Assembly: GCF_030272615.1 (NCBI RefSeq)
Contig: NC_081415.1
Coordinates: 631,641,041-631,705,040, forward strand
DNA from: Cryptomeria japonica
Taxonomy: Eukaryota; Streptophyta; Pinopsida; Cupressales; Cupressaceae
DNA length: 64,000 nt
Reading direction: 5' to 3'
This document shows, in pieces, positions 1 to 10,929 of this stretch. Numbering within the stretch: position 1 is the first letter of the stretch; each line of letters starts with the position of its first letter. The notes under the pieces are model-generated. The model had not been told where the DNA came from. It ran no database searches and saw only the letters and a program-made list of their open reading frames with translations. A program made the translations under genes and the position numbers.

Positions 1-153
1 AGAGCACTTCTTGCACTAAGGCACCAAAATATGATAGTGAGAGCGGCTAGGGAACATGCTTTGACCGTTGAGGGGGGCTTTGAAACACTCTAAATTATCC
101 CAATGAAATGATAACTACAACATTAATAAAATTACATTTTATAGCCACATGAC

Positions 154-453
154 TCAAATCATTACAAAGAAAATCAACTCTCTAAGAAAACCATTACAAT
201 CTAGAGGCACAATTTGTTCAAACTCAAAATTTTCTTCCATATCCTTGATCCAATCGATCAACTCTTCTAGATTAAGGTTTACAAAAAATGTGGAAACTTC
301 AATCTTTGACCTTTTTCCAATATTGGAAATAACCATAAAAAACCTAGCCTCATCAGGATCTCTGGCTACTTCTTGTTCTTCTTTGAACTGGTCTTCTTCT
401 TGAGATTCACCATTTGTTTGATCTCTTTCCCTAATATCAACTCCTTTGTGCAA
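154..453 (-). pseudogene. Ty3/gypsy gag fragment
   Basis: A 99-codon open stretch contains a segment of the type LEELIDWIKDMEENFEFE. This matches the start of the retrotransposon gag domain of plant Ty3/gypsy elements, where a 'folded near an ELIDWI..ME.yFe' block is typical. An acidic, Gln/Glu-rich stretch precedes it. No protease, reverse transcriptase or zinc knuckle follows on the same strand within the window, which begins just downstream, so the element is cut by the window edge or by decay. The family call rests on one conserved block only. The flanking 454-700 region reads as gag-like leader with stops on the same strand. Confidence 0.55.
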
Positions 454-1794
454 CTCCTTTTATAGTGATTGAACTTGGCTCTAGGGGGCTCTAAAACCCT
501 CTTTTGTCACAACATTATTTCTTCCACCATGATTCCTTCATGAGACATTTTTTCTCACTTTTCTCATAGACCCACAACCATAGTCTTGATGCACATTGCC
601 TCACATTTTGCAATGTGAGATTATGCTTGAAGAAACCAAGATCAAAGAGACCATAAGATAGTACAATGACAAGAGAGATAAAATGTGACAAGAATAAACT
701 ATATTCCTATCAATAATGCCAAAAGAGATCAACTAGATCATCAAGATTATTACATACAATGTAGATGAGCCTGCTTATAAAGGTAAGGCTAAGAGACAAG
801 AGAGAACACAATAATGACATGTGGCTCAATGAGATGCAAGTGTAGGTAGGAGTAGGTAGGAGAAATAGTAAAATATTCCATATGAGGTGGATCACCCACC
901 GAAGGTGGAATTATCACTCCACAATAAGTGGATATGATATAGTAATAACAAGATCACACCATAAAGGCGTTGAGATCTCTTTTTGGTCTCTTATATGTTG
1001 ACCTAGAAAGACATTTTTTTTTTACCTTATGCACTCTTCTCCCATTGTTCTTGTAGTTCCACTACCTTTGGGGGATGAGGTCAAATCAATGCAATATACT
1101 TGATATATATGAGTTATCATATGCACATACTGACCCTAGAGTTAGTGGATCCCTTATGTGTTCTATTTATTTGTTGTGTTCTCTATTTCCCTTGATTTTG
1201 TCCTTTCTTGTGGGCATATCGTAGTGGAAACATACTTATCTTTTGGATGCATGTATGCTTCCTTAAAGCTATTGTTGTTGGTAAGGCATATGCAATCATC
1301 TTAATATGGGGGCATACACTTCACTCTTTGTTAAATACCTTATGCACACACCACCAATTGATTTTTGTAGTCTTTTTTAAGGTTACTTATCAAATTGTGC
1401 CTCTTGCTTTGTAGTCTTCCCTTTTGGTAAATTTACTTAGATACAATGCTATCCTTGGTTATCCTTTGCACCATTCCTTTGGAAAATGTCTAAGCACACA
1501 ATGCTTTGCTTGGTTATACTTGGGGTGAATTGACTAGCATAACACAACTTTCTAGACTATTCCAGTTCTCCTTTGCATCACTTTACATGACCTATAGTAA
1601 GTTTAACCTTACTAGGCTAGTGTAGTCATGATTTTTCTCTCTCTTCATGTTTTGCTCCTTTTGTCTTGGTTTTAGATTGATGAGGTCCTAAAGTCATTTG
1701 GGGGCTTGGTAATCCTTGTCTCTTTTACCTTGATAAAATTTTCTTATGCTTTGATCTACTTTATTGTGAGTATGAATGTATGTTCATACTCTCG
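454..1794. other. Stretch without recognisable gene
   Basis: Short open frames only, none with a recognisable domain. By position it is probably internal non-coding sequence of the retroelement whose polypurine tract and LTR edge follow at about 1797-1812. Confidence 0.4.
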
Positions 1795-1811
1795 CTAAAG
1801 TGGGGGCTAAA

Positions 1812-2860
1812 TGTAGTGTTGTAAATTTCATCCCTATGCAATTTATCTCTTATCTAGGTCCAAATAGTATTCTTGGCCTTTCATGCCTTGACATGCTTGA
1901 TCTAACCCTTTTCCACATTTCATTTTGGTTTCTCCTTCCCATTTTGGTCCTTAGGTCCCAATTTGAAGCCATATTGGAGGGATAAAGTAACCTAGGTCAC
2001 CTTGATCCCTAGAGCGAGCCAATCAGGGCGCCTTGATCCCTAGTGTTTGGTCCCAAATATAAACCATTTAATGATCAACTTGGTTAAGTGATATTTCTTT
2101 GCTTGTGTTGGCCCGCTTTGAGTTTTACACCTTGAAATGCTTGGAGAGATATGTAAGCAAGGCATCCTCACTCATTTTTGGGTGGAATCATGAACTAAGG
2201 AGAAGGGGAGACAATGATATGATACCAATTGCACACCTCAAGTTCTCAAGAGCAAAAGATCAAGCATCAAGGCATTGAAGATTAGGAGTAATTTTTAAAT
2301 CTATGCATTTGTGTTGGCATCCATGATCTTCTCTCCCTAAAGTCAACTACATTCAAGTCAACATCAAGCATCTGCATGAAAATTTCAACATCAAGAAGGT
2401 TTATGAAGGTATAAGAATTCCATTTCTAGTTCTAGGCTCTACTACCTAACAAGACACTTTCAATTCAAGTTTAATTCAATTTAATTTCAAGGTTGATTCT
2501 AAAATTGGGGTTTGACTTAGGTAAACCCCTTTCTAACCAACATTTTCCTTCTTTTCTATGTGTAGGAATAGGTGACAAACCTAAGAAAATAGGTACAAAA
2601 TGAGTAGGAGGAGATCTACAATCTACTTGACTCATCGGAGCTAAAACTGTCATGAGTAGGTCGAGTAGGGCACCTTAGTCTTGGGAGCAGGTTGAGTTGG
2701 GCACCTTGCTCTCTCTAGTTTTGCCTGAAATTTAATTTGTAGGTTAGTTACAGTTTTCTCTGCTAGTTCTTCTTTTGGAATTTGTCTTTCAGTTACCAGT
2801 CTTCTTGTGCATACTAAAAAGTATCATTTCAACCTATTTGTAACTACATATTACATTCTT
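1812..2860 (+). repeat. Gypsy-type LTR, right end uncertain
   Basis: A polypurine tract AAAGTGGGGGCTAAA (about 1797-1811) is directly followed by TGTAGTGTTGTAAATTTC. The same tract followed by TGTAGC occurs on the minus strand at 38252-38231 at the edge of the gypsy derivative described below. The block around 2497-2580 (a GGGGTTTGACTTAGG segment and its neighbourhood) also matches, in opposite orientation, 37490-37560 and 55040-55100 inside that element's LTRs. So this is a plus-strand LTR of a related family, reading as the 3' LTR. I could not fix the right end; 2860 is approximate. Confidence 0.5.
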
Positions 2861-2959
2861 CATTTTTAACTTGCATAGTCATAGTCCCTACATAATAAAG
2901 GACAATTACATCCACTTTGTGCTAAAACCATCTTGAGCCTAGTGAATCATCCTCCTTCC

Positions 2960-4260
2960 AATGTAACCATATAGGAAATGAAATATATTCCTTGTTTGCA
3001 TGGATAGGCTTGTGAATCCTATTTACCCTACCTTACAATTCCATCTTCTAAAGGAGGAGATAATTGTCACCTTAGAGGACATGTATAGGATACTATGGAG
3101 TCCTATGTGAGGCTGAAATGTGAGTTTAGTGGGACCATGTACACTAAGCATTATTGAGGAGAATTAGATTTACTACATTAGCCAAGTAATGCTTGGAGAC
3201 TTTAGAGGTTGCATTTACATGTGCTAGATGCTACAAAAACCATGGATAATCCTATCTTACACACATACTCATCATTGTTGTCACTCTTGTAGTAGCACCC
3301 GATGAGTGAGGAATTCACTTGAATGGGAGCCTCATACACACGATCCAAGAGATGAAGGAGCATAACACCATCTTTTCATGGGGACAAAGCATGATGGCAA
3401 AACACTATTACAATCTTGAATGATCTATGTTTATAATGAGACTGATAGCTTGATGACCTTTACACTTCTCCAAGTGTGGGAATTTGAGCATATTACATGT
3501 ATAAGGATAGTGGTCTATCTAATCAAGATCAACTAGATGTGATGACAAGCACACACTTACACAATAAGGAGACCATGTAAGAGAGAAGATCTATTGTATT
3601 GGAGGGTTGCATTTGATAGATTGGAGACTAGAAACATCATGTGGAGGTCATATATGACTATGATGGAATATAAATATATCATAGATAAGATGGTGAGGAT
3701 GTAGTGGCATCAAATCTTCATCAACCACTATGAGTACATCGTTATGACATTCTACTATGATCGAGTGATACGACTATTTGGTTAGATACAGTGTACTCCT
3801 CGTCCACTACAAACTTACATGCAGTTAGCTTATAACATAGTGAGATATTGAGATGTGCCCTAACCTATTATGTTGGATGTTTCCATGTGTGATCTAGATG
3901 ATGAGGAGTGAGATGGATTTCCAGTCTTTGGTGAGGATGATGTAGTGTATCTAAAAGATATATTAGATGGTTGAGCATTGGTCATCCTGCCTTGATGTTT
4001 CTCATAGACCACCCCACTAGTGATCTTAAGCCATAAGTTCAATGGAGAAATGACTCAAAGGAGGATGGGGGGGATGAGGATAGAGATGTACAAGATCAGG
4101 ATCAATATCAACCTATTGTAGATTATAGAGGGAAGAGATCAAAATAGAGAGGAGATGGATGATGATACACCACTAGAGAGACACACTTCTCGAGCATGTG
4201 AATCCTGACCATAACCTTCTTCAACTAAGGCACCTAGTTATTATGAGCATGGAGTGATGA
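2960..4260 (+). pseudogene. Plant mobile domain (PMD) gene relic
   Basis: Translating through stops gives blocks typical of the plant mobile domain (aminotransferase-like PMD, found in MAIN/MAIL proteins and in many transposons). Near 3058 is an IIVTLEDMYRILW block, matching the family's 'vTL.Dv..il..P' start. Near 3450 is LLQVWEFEHI, matching 'LLQ.WawE'. Near 3740 is YYDRVIRLFG followed by PRP, matching 'pDRVlrQFG..Q.iP'. TGA and TAG codons interrupt the frame repeatedly, many explicable by C-to-T change. An acidic tail follows to about 4260. It is probably transposon-borne rather than a host PMD gene, but no terminal repeats were found. Confidence 0.55.
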
Positions 4261-4299
4261 GTGATGTTGCCACTAATATGCCCATAGCTATAGTGATGA

Positions 4300-5303
4300 T
4301 ATGGTGTTAGGTACTCCTACCTCAATCGGTCTTGATTGGTGAGAAAAAGATCGAGGTGAAAACATTATATATACACACACATTGATTTAGAATGTTATAT
4401 GTTTTCTTTTGATTTTAATATACATGATGAGATTATTGATTTCATACTTGTTTTATTTCTTGTAGTTGGCACATGAGGATAGTGTAACTTTGTGGTATTA
4501 TTCTATCATAAATGTTAGTATTTTACTTTTGTACATGTCCTAATATTTGTAGTCCATATGCACATTTCTTTAATAGATTTTATTAAATGGTTCACATGGA
4601 CAAAGTCCAAAACAGCCAAGAAGATATTTACCACCAATTTTAAAACTAATATTTTGGTAGTGGAAAATAATGAAAAATACATTAGCAATGGGGGCTCAAA
4701 ATAGCTAGCAAATTAACCTTACCACTCACTAGTAATATGGCTCAACATGCATCGATGGAAGGAAATTTCATCCTTGTCATGTTATCATGTGGTCTCCATT
4801 TCAAGAGGTGTAACCCTAGCATACTAAAAAAAGTAGAAAAACGTATATTGGAGGGCACTAAGTAGAACTTAATAGTAAGAAACATTGAATTTTTGTTAAG
4901 CTCTCTTAGATATCAAAACATTAGGTGTGCCAAATTTTTTTATTTCATTCTACTTTACGTGGTACATTCTCTTCCAAGAACTTAGACCTTAGGAGCTCCA
5001 TGACACACTAAGCTACAACACACCTACCACTTTTACTTAACAAGTTGGAAGATGTTTGTCTATCACTATCACTACAACAACCTTAGTAGGCATATATGAA
5101 AATGTGAAAAGATAGACAAGACATGTGAACTATTTTAAGAACACTACTACACCATGCTATGTGCCTTTTTCATTGTTGATAAAAACTAAAAAAAAAACCA
5201 CAGTTAAGCAAATTTTTGAAACGTGGAGATAAATAACTTTCCTGTGAATAAACTGCAACAATGTAGTACTTTGCTAACAGTTACTTAAGGAGAAAAGTAA
5301 ATA
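4300..5303. other. AT-rich spacer, nothing recognised
   Basis: No open frame with a recognisable domain, no terminal repeats and no RNA gene seen. Confidence 0.5.
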
Positions 5304-5313
5304 TGAGAAACTG

Positions 5314-5415
5314 GGGGATGACCCCACATTGCAGCGATTAGTTGCAAGCTTCCTAAATGGGAGGTCTTAAGTTCAAATCTCAAAAGCATTATTCAATATA
5401 AAAAAAATAAAAAAT
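5314..5415 (+). mobile_element. Short tRNA-type SINE (102 bp)
   Basis: A 102-bp insert is flanked by a perfect 10-bp duplication TGAGAAACTG (5304-5313 and 5416-5425). It ends in an A-rich tail (about 5399-5415). It contains a box-A-like stretch near 5336 (AGCGATTAGTTGC) and a box-B-like stretch near 5373 (AAGTTCAAATCTC) at the spacing expected of a tRNA-derived RNA polymerase III promoter. Size, tail and target duplication together indicate a short retroposon moved by LINE machinery. Confidence 0.6.
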
Positions 5416-5425
5416 TGAGAAACTG

Positions 5426-6246
5426 ATCAAGACCAGTAAGACTAATCTAGCATTTTGTGAAGCTTTTGCATAGTTTGTAACAAATTCAACATTGCATTCG
5501 ATAGCTAGTGCTGCAACATGCGGAATTAGAACAATTCTACACATAAGTTGTCTATGTTACTTTAGAGATAAAACACCGAATGCTTTTAAAATTAGAAAAC
5601 CATATATAAGATGTTTTTAAGAAACAATTCTATTAATAGACCGCACATTTCTATCATATATCAATGAATTAACTTCAAAAATATTATTTCATGTACTAAT
5701 GTTGGATCCAAATACAATACAAAAAGCAAGAAACCCTTAATAAATTTTAGCAATATTTATAGAAAAGTAAAAAGATAAGAGAATTCCATGAATGACATGT
5801 TTTGCAAAAACCATTTCTCTAATACCATTTGATAACATCCACACTTATAAATATGAAAATAAGATAATGTAGAAGATAGACCACACACAACACAAGAGAT
5901 GTTTGTAGGGCAAGGTAACATAATATCCAATATATGGAGAAAAAAAATAACATTTTAGAGCATATTATTCGCCTTAAGGGAGAAGCCACTCCATATTGTA
6001 TCTTCAAGAGATCCCAAGCACAATACCAAACATTTTGTACATTCCCCACATTATATCCACCTTCTTTATATAGACATCCTCCTAATAATATATTGGATGG
6101 GTAAACCACTAAACCCATGTATGCCTACTCATCACCTTATATAATCAATTGCACTCTATCCAAATGACCCAATATAACTAAATCATGGGATATTTATCAA
6201 ATAGTCTGACCTGACCATCAATTTATATACATTACAACTTATATAA
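5426..6246. other. 3' flank of the BAHD gene, AT-rich
   Basis: Lies downstream of the minus-strand acyltransferase. No further gene or element was recognised. Confidence 0.4.
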
Positions 6247-7931
6247 TCAATTTTTTTCAACATATTTGTTGATGATGGCTTCAATTTCTATTTTAAATAA
6301 CATGAATTCTTGTGGGTCCATCCATGTTATCATCTTAAATTCATCAATCTTTCTATTGGGAGGAAGGAAGATAAAACCATTTGACAAGTTTAATCCATTT
6401 TCATTCCACTGCATAGTACATACATCCACTGGCCATCCTGATCCAAAGTCAACTTCATTAAATCCCAACCACCTCCAATCACTTAGAAGTATATTACCTT
6501 GGTTACTAGAAACATCACCAGTAAATTGGTCTTCATCAATCATTGATTTAAGATACTTGTCAGTTATTGACATCTTTGCTTTCTTTATAATGCTCACTAT
6601 ATATGAAAGAGGTTGGTTCATGAGTTCATGGATGGTAGCCTTTGCACATGCAACACCAAAACCATTTCCATAGTATCCATTTGGTAGTGGTGGATTAAGT
6701 GATTCCCTCCCATCTACTGCAAATAAAACATCCATACTTTGTATATATGGAATTTCAAGTGCCTTTGTCCTTGCTCTCCAAACCAAAGCTGTAACAATTT
6801 CAAATGTAGTGCAAATTTCTCCACATTCTTGCATAATTACTTGCTTCATACATTTTATTGCCTTAGATTCTAAACTAAGAGAAATTTGAATTGATTCTTT
6901 AGATATTGGAGGTGGCCATGAGTCAGATGTACTCCCCCTTTTTTCTTCAATCAAGTCTAAGTCATGAACCAACAACTTACTTGGCTTAAGAAGCTCTCTA
7001 TCCCATATTGGTTTCACAGAGGGCATAGCATCTCCCCTAGCCATCTCTCCAAGACCTTTGAGAAATTGTCCTAACCCTCGTCCATCACATACACTATGAT
7101 GGAAGGTCACTGCTACAACAAACCCTCCACATGTGAAATGATTTACCTATAGTAAAAATGATCAAGAAACATTGAATTAATAAAGAAACAAATTAAAAAC
7201 AAAATTCAAGTCACTTCAACAACAAACCCTGCACATGTGAAACCATTTACCTAGAGTAAAATTGACCAAAAAACATTATATTAATAAACATAAACAAACT
7301 TTAATACTATTGATAGAAATAAATATATGAATTGAATAACCATTAATCAATTCTACAAACAAAGTTAATAGAGATATATTACATGTTAATATATGATTCA
7401 GTAAGTTCAAATCCTAATGTTATTTTCTAATTATATAGTATGAAAGCTTGAAAAAAAACTATTTCATTTTATTCTATTTTAAGGTAAGGTTACCTGAATA
7501 ACCATGGGATGAAGCTCCTCAACATCTGTACTGAAAGGGAACGTATAGAGCAGCTGTTTAAATGATGGCTTGAGGTATTCCAAATCTCGGAGGACTGATA
7601 GGCTATTGTCTACCATGGCTTCCACAAAGAGAACACCTTCTCCTGTGCACTCCAATTGAAGCTTCCCATCTTCTTTCTTTCTCAGTCTGCCACCCAGAGG
7701 ATAATAATACACCAGCACCTTTGACAGAGCCTCCCGAATTGTTTTGGCAGGTTCTGCTAACTTATTTTCACAACCCTCGTACACAAGCAACGTATTAAAG
7801 ACCAATCTCACTACTGGCTGGTTATCGAGATTGGACAAATAGAGGGTGTCTTGAGGTGACGGCATGCATGGTGGCACCAGGCAACGATCTACAATCTTCA
7901 CATTTAACTCTCCTAAACCTTCATTCTCCAT
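6247..7931 (-). CDS. BAHD-family acyltransferase, two exons
   Basis: Transfers an acyl group from acyl-CoA to a hydroxyl or amine of a specialised metabolite; BAHD enzymes are cytosolic monomers. Exon 1 is 7931-7494 (146 codons) and exon 2 is 7146-6247 (299 codons plus stop), giving 445 residues, normal for the family. The intron (7493-7147, 347 bp) has GT..AG ends, is phase 0 and lies just before the catalytic block, a common BAHD intron position. The catalytic HxxxD is H163-S-V-C-D167. The structural DFGWG motif reads DFGSG at 379-383. A NGYYGN block is at 302-307. The start ATG at 7931 gives a standard-length N-terminus (VDRCLVPPCMPSPQDTLYLS). The PAKTIREALSKVLVYYYPLGGR and FLKGLGEMARG-type blocks recall yew taxane O-acetyl/benzoyl transferases. 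The substrate cannot be read from sequence. No stop or frameshift is present, so it is probably functional. Confidence 0.92.
7147..7493 (-). other. BAHD intron with duplicated exon edge
   Basis: Donor is CAG|GTAACC at 7494/7493 and acceptor is CTATAG|GTAAAT at 7147/7146. Inside the intron, 7209-7292 is a diverged copy of 7105-7195, that is, of the intron end plus the first codons of exon 2. The copy keeps an acceptor-like CTCTAG|GTAAAT at 7251/7250. Use of that site would add 104 nt and reach an in-frame TGA after 14 codons. Confidence 0.8.
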
Positions 7932-8025
7932 TATAATGGAACCTTCTTCTCTTTACTTTGGCTTCTTTCCTTAAAAGGATCTAGTAATCAAATGCAGATG
8001 ATTGAAATATGGATTTCTATTAGTC

Positions 8026-8035
8026 TATATATATA
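8026..8035 (-). promoter_or_regulatory. Candidate TATA box of the BAHD gene
   Basis: A TATATATA run lies about 95 bp upstream of the start codon on the minus strand, a normal plant distance (5' leader of about 60-70 nt). It is the only good TATA candidate close to the start. Confidence 0.5.
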
Positions 8036-8050
8036 GCAGAGATCAGATAT

Positions 8051-8415
8051 GAAGTTGTAATGTTAATCTTATGGAAAGATCTGTTAGGTGTTGACTTGCG
8101 CAACTGTACAATTTTAGTCTATTGACGTTTTCTCTTTATTTGGTTTCTTTGCTGATTGCTGTCTAGGTGTTGATTTGGATGACCCGGCCTTCCATAAGAT
8201 TCTAGAATAGGTATTGAATTTAATTTAAGCGATTTTGTAACTTTAATACAACATACTCAAAATTTTAGAGAGAGATGAAGTTGTAATGTTAATCTCATGG
8301 AAAGTTCTGTTAGGTGTTGATTTGGATGACCCAGCCTTCCATGAGATTCTAGAATAGATATTGAATTTAATTTAGGCGACTTTGTAACTTTAATACAACA
8401 TACTCAAAATTTTAG
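8051..8415. repeat. Direct duplication upstream of the BAHD gene
   Basis: A block is present twice in direct orientation. 8051-8096 plus 8164-8268 match 8275-8415, with about 67 bp extra in the first copy. Shared segments include TTAGGTGTTGA, the GATGACCC.GCCTTCCAT neighbourhood and a TTTAATACAACATACTC stretch. It lies immediately upstream of the TATA box and so falls in the proximal promoter. Confidence 0.75.
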
Positions 8416-8930
8416 ATTGTAACTTATCCATCATCATTTAATTGATAATTTTTTATCATAATGTTATTGAGTTAAATACCTTCATAATAATCATATATTA
8501 TTTTAATAAACAATTATAAAATATAATGCATATTACATATTTTTTAGAGCATCCACCATTTAAATAATTAAAAATCTAAAATGCTATCAGATTATTAGTA
8601 ATTTTTGAATATATGTGATTAGTACCATTTCATGTATATTCTCACCCTTTCTACTATACTTAGTGAGAGTTTTTCTCATTGAGAGGTGTGAAGAATATGG
8701 AGATAAATAGTGAATTCTATACCTATGTACAAGATGTATTATTGACCATGTGGAAGTGAGGAGAACTTCCCTAGATTTAATCTATATTTTAATATTAAAT
8801 TCTCTAAGTGTTTCAAATGAAATATATTTTATGAAATTTTTTATTTAGAATTTTTTTTCCTATTTTACATTTTGTATTGTTCTTAATTTGTATATTTTCT
8901 AATTTTTATTTAATTTTTTTATTTATTTAT
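8416..8930. other. AT-rich spacer, nothing recognised
   Basis: No gene or element edge seen. It ends at the target duplication of the next SINE. Confidence 0.4.
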
Positions 8931-8948
8931 AATGATTAGTAACTTAAG

Positions 8949-9101
8949 TCCAAGGGGTTGAGCTTAACTGGTTAAAATACTAGGTTCTCATGGTGGAGAC
9001 CCAAGTTCAACTCTCAATAAGGACATCTAAAGAGGAATTCTAAGTTGACTCTTGGCCTTCCATAGGATGGGGAAGGTCTTGGGGTCAATCTAATCAAACA
9101 C

Positions 9102-9137
<36 letters not shown>

Positions 9138-9244
9138 TCAAAGATATGTAATGGGGATGGGGCCCCCTACTGTGGCCCCACTGGTTCATAGCTCCAGTCA
9201 AAAGCTATTCAGGCTTCGGCCAATTACCTATCAAAAAAAATAAA
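8949..9244 (+). mobile_element. tRNA-derived SINE, 296 bp
   Basis: The insert is bounded by a perfect 18-bp direct repeat AATGATTAGTAACTTAAG (8931-8948 and 9245-9262). The head reads GTTGAGCTTAACTGGTTA (box A-like), with a box B-like AAGTTCAACTCTC about 35 bp on, as in tRNA-derived plant SINEs. An internal (AAT)n run (about 9102-9137) separates the head from a second segment that ends in an A-rich tail (about 9233-9244). The 18-bp target duplication is typical of LINE-driven insertion. The two-part structure may be a SINE plus a second 3' module or a dimer. Confidence 0.75.
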
Positions 9245-9725
9245 AATGATTAGTAACTTAAGATTTTAATTTTTAACTTGGTATTAGAGTAGGTTAGGCT
9301 ATTATTTTTATTTTTTTAAGCAAGGTGGCAAGCCACATATATATTAATATAATAATAGGATACAAAATTTGGTTCGACAAGCATACCGGCAGGAAAGAAC
9401 CAGAAAAAAGAAAATCTCCGATTATAGCTTCAATTTCAAATGAAATCCCCTAAAAAACTAACGCTAACCTAAAGAAACTAAATTAGTGAAATGATAGAAA
9501 TATCATTTTTACAAGACCAAAAACACCAATTTTTTCAATTGGTTGTAGGACAACATAACTGACTCGATCTCGTTACATTCCAAAAATATTAACTTGGGAT
9601 AGTTAATACTGCACGTAGGCTTATAATTTCGCAACCTGGTCATCCTCAGCAATTTAGAAAATGGAGAGCCATCCGACATCCATAATTATGCCCATCAAAA
9701 TATGTAACATAATTTACCCTTTTCT

Positions 9726-10528
9726 TTACTCATCCATCGACTGGACGTTTTCATCTTGATGTTCTTGCACCTTGCCCTTATCGACTGTAGGTGGAATTTG
9801 AACTAACCCTGCAACTTCATTTGAGCCCTGCGATAGCACAGGCCCTATGACAACATTCAAATCTGGCACTACCAGTTGCGGGGGTGGATTCACCTCAGGG
9901 GGTTCGACATTCAACAGAATTAACAGTGCATTTGAATTTTTCTTAATCAAAGTAACCAATTCCTGCCCTATTTCCCTACGGTGCCTATCCAAAGCACTTT
10001 GGATATAAGAAAAGTTTTGAATCTCTGGTGTGTGTTTACTGTTGTCATAAATTGAAACAAAGACATGTCTGGATAGGAGGAAATTCTGCGGGAAAATGCC
10101 CCCAATGTGGGCATTACCCTCCCATAAGTCATATCTTTGGACTGCAAGAAGAAGTTTATTACCAAGCAGAAATTCATTCTTGACAACTTTGGCAGCAATT
10201 AACTTAAGCATTGAAAGGGATTGGAGCAAATCAAATGCATTTGACAAAAAAATAGAGATAAAATATGAAGGGAAGATAGCTCGTCTTGCCTGAGGAAACA
10301 AGATTTTTTCACCAATCACCCGCTTGGTACTCCTCCTGATCTAGTATGATTGAATTTGGAATACTTGTCCCAGAAAAACGTCTGTTATGTGCTCCATGAA
10401 GGGTCTCTCCCACTCTTCCACTGCTAAGAAGACTCTGTAGTTGGGTGGCAAGTACTCTGTGTGCACTCTGTGACATGTTGCGCAAGTAGAGTCTATCTGC
10501 AATCTTCCTTCTGTTGAAGCCGACGAGC
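9726..10528 (-). pseudogene. Unknown ORF downstream of LINE RNase H
   Basis: A 197-codon open frame runs from a GTG at 10319 to the stop at 9726. The same frame continues upstream past a single TAG to about 10528, giving about 265 codons. The protein is hydrophobic in the first third, has no motif I recognise, and ends in a Pro/Val/Gln-rich acidic tail (near VNPPPQLVVPDLNVV). A Cys pair (CATCH) lies in the upstream extension. It sits between the RNase H and the LINE 3' end, inside the inferred target duplications. It could be a third LINE ORF, captured host sequence or an older insertion. Confidence 0.4.
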
Positions 10529-10929
10529 CCTATTTTGGTGTTCTATTTGTTTTCCCTCTTCAAAACCTATGTTATGCACAAACCAGTTTAGCTTGCAAGG
10601 TAAAAATGCCTTTGAGATGGAGGAAGTGATGTTTAATAGCCGACCCATCCACCTATGTTATAATTATGAACTCTTCCTTATTGCAAGAATTCACATGTGA
10701 CAACTTTGCTTAATCATTTACAAGGTGTTATCGAATTACATCTCACACGTGCCAAGGATGTAGTCATGTATGCAAAGATGGCGAGGGACTAATTTAAGAC
10801 ATATTGCACATGCGATCGTGCTAAGTGATTAATTCACCTTGGTTCGAAATCATTCATGCAAGTGTAATTAAATGGCATGTAAATGATTAAACATGATGGT
10901 TACCATGTCTCATCACACACGAAATCTCA

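Noticed and set aside
6266-6673. 135-codon plus-strand frame
   Set aside because: It lies antisense to exon 2 of the BAHD gene and has no motif of its own.
7209-7292. Possible extra small exon of the BAHD gene
   Set aside because: The copy has a stop after 14 codons and shifts the frame, while the direct 7494-to-7146 splice gives a normal-length protein.
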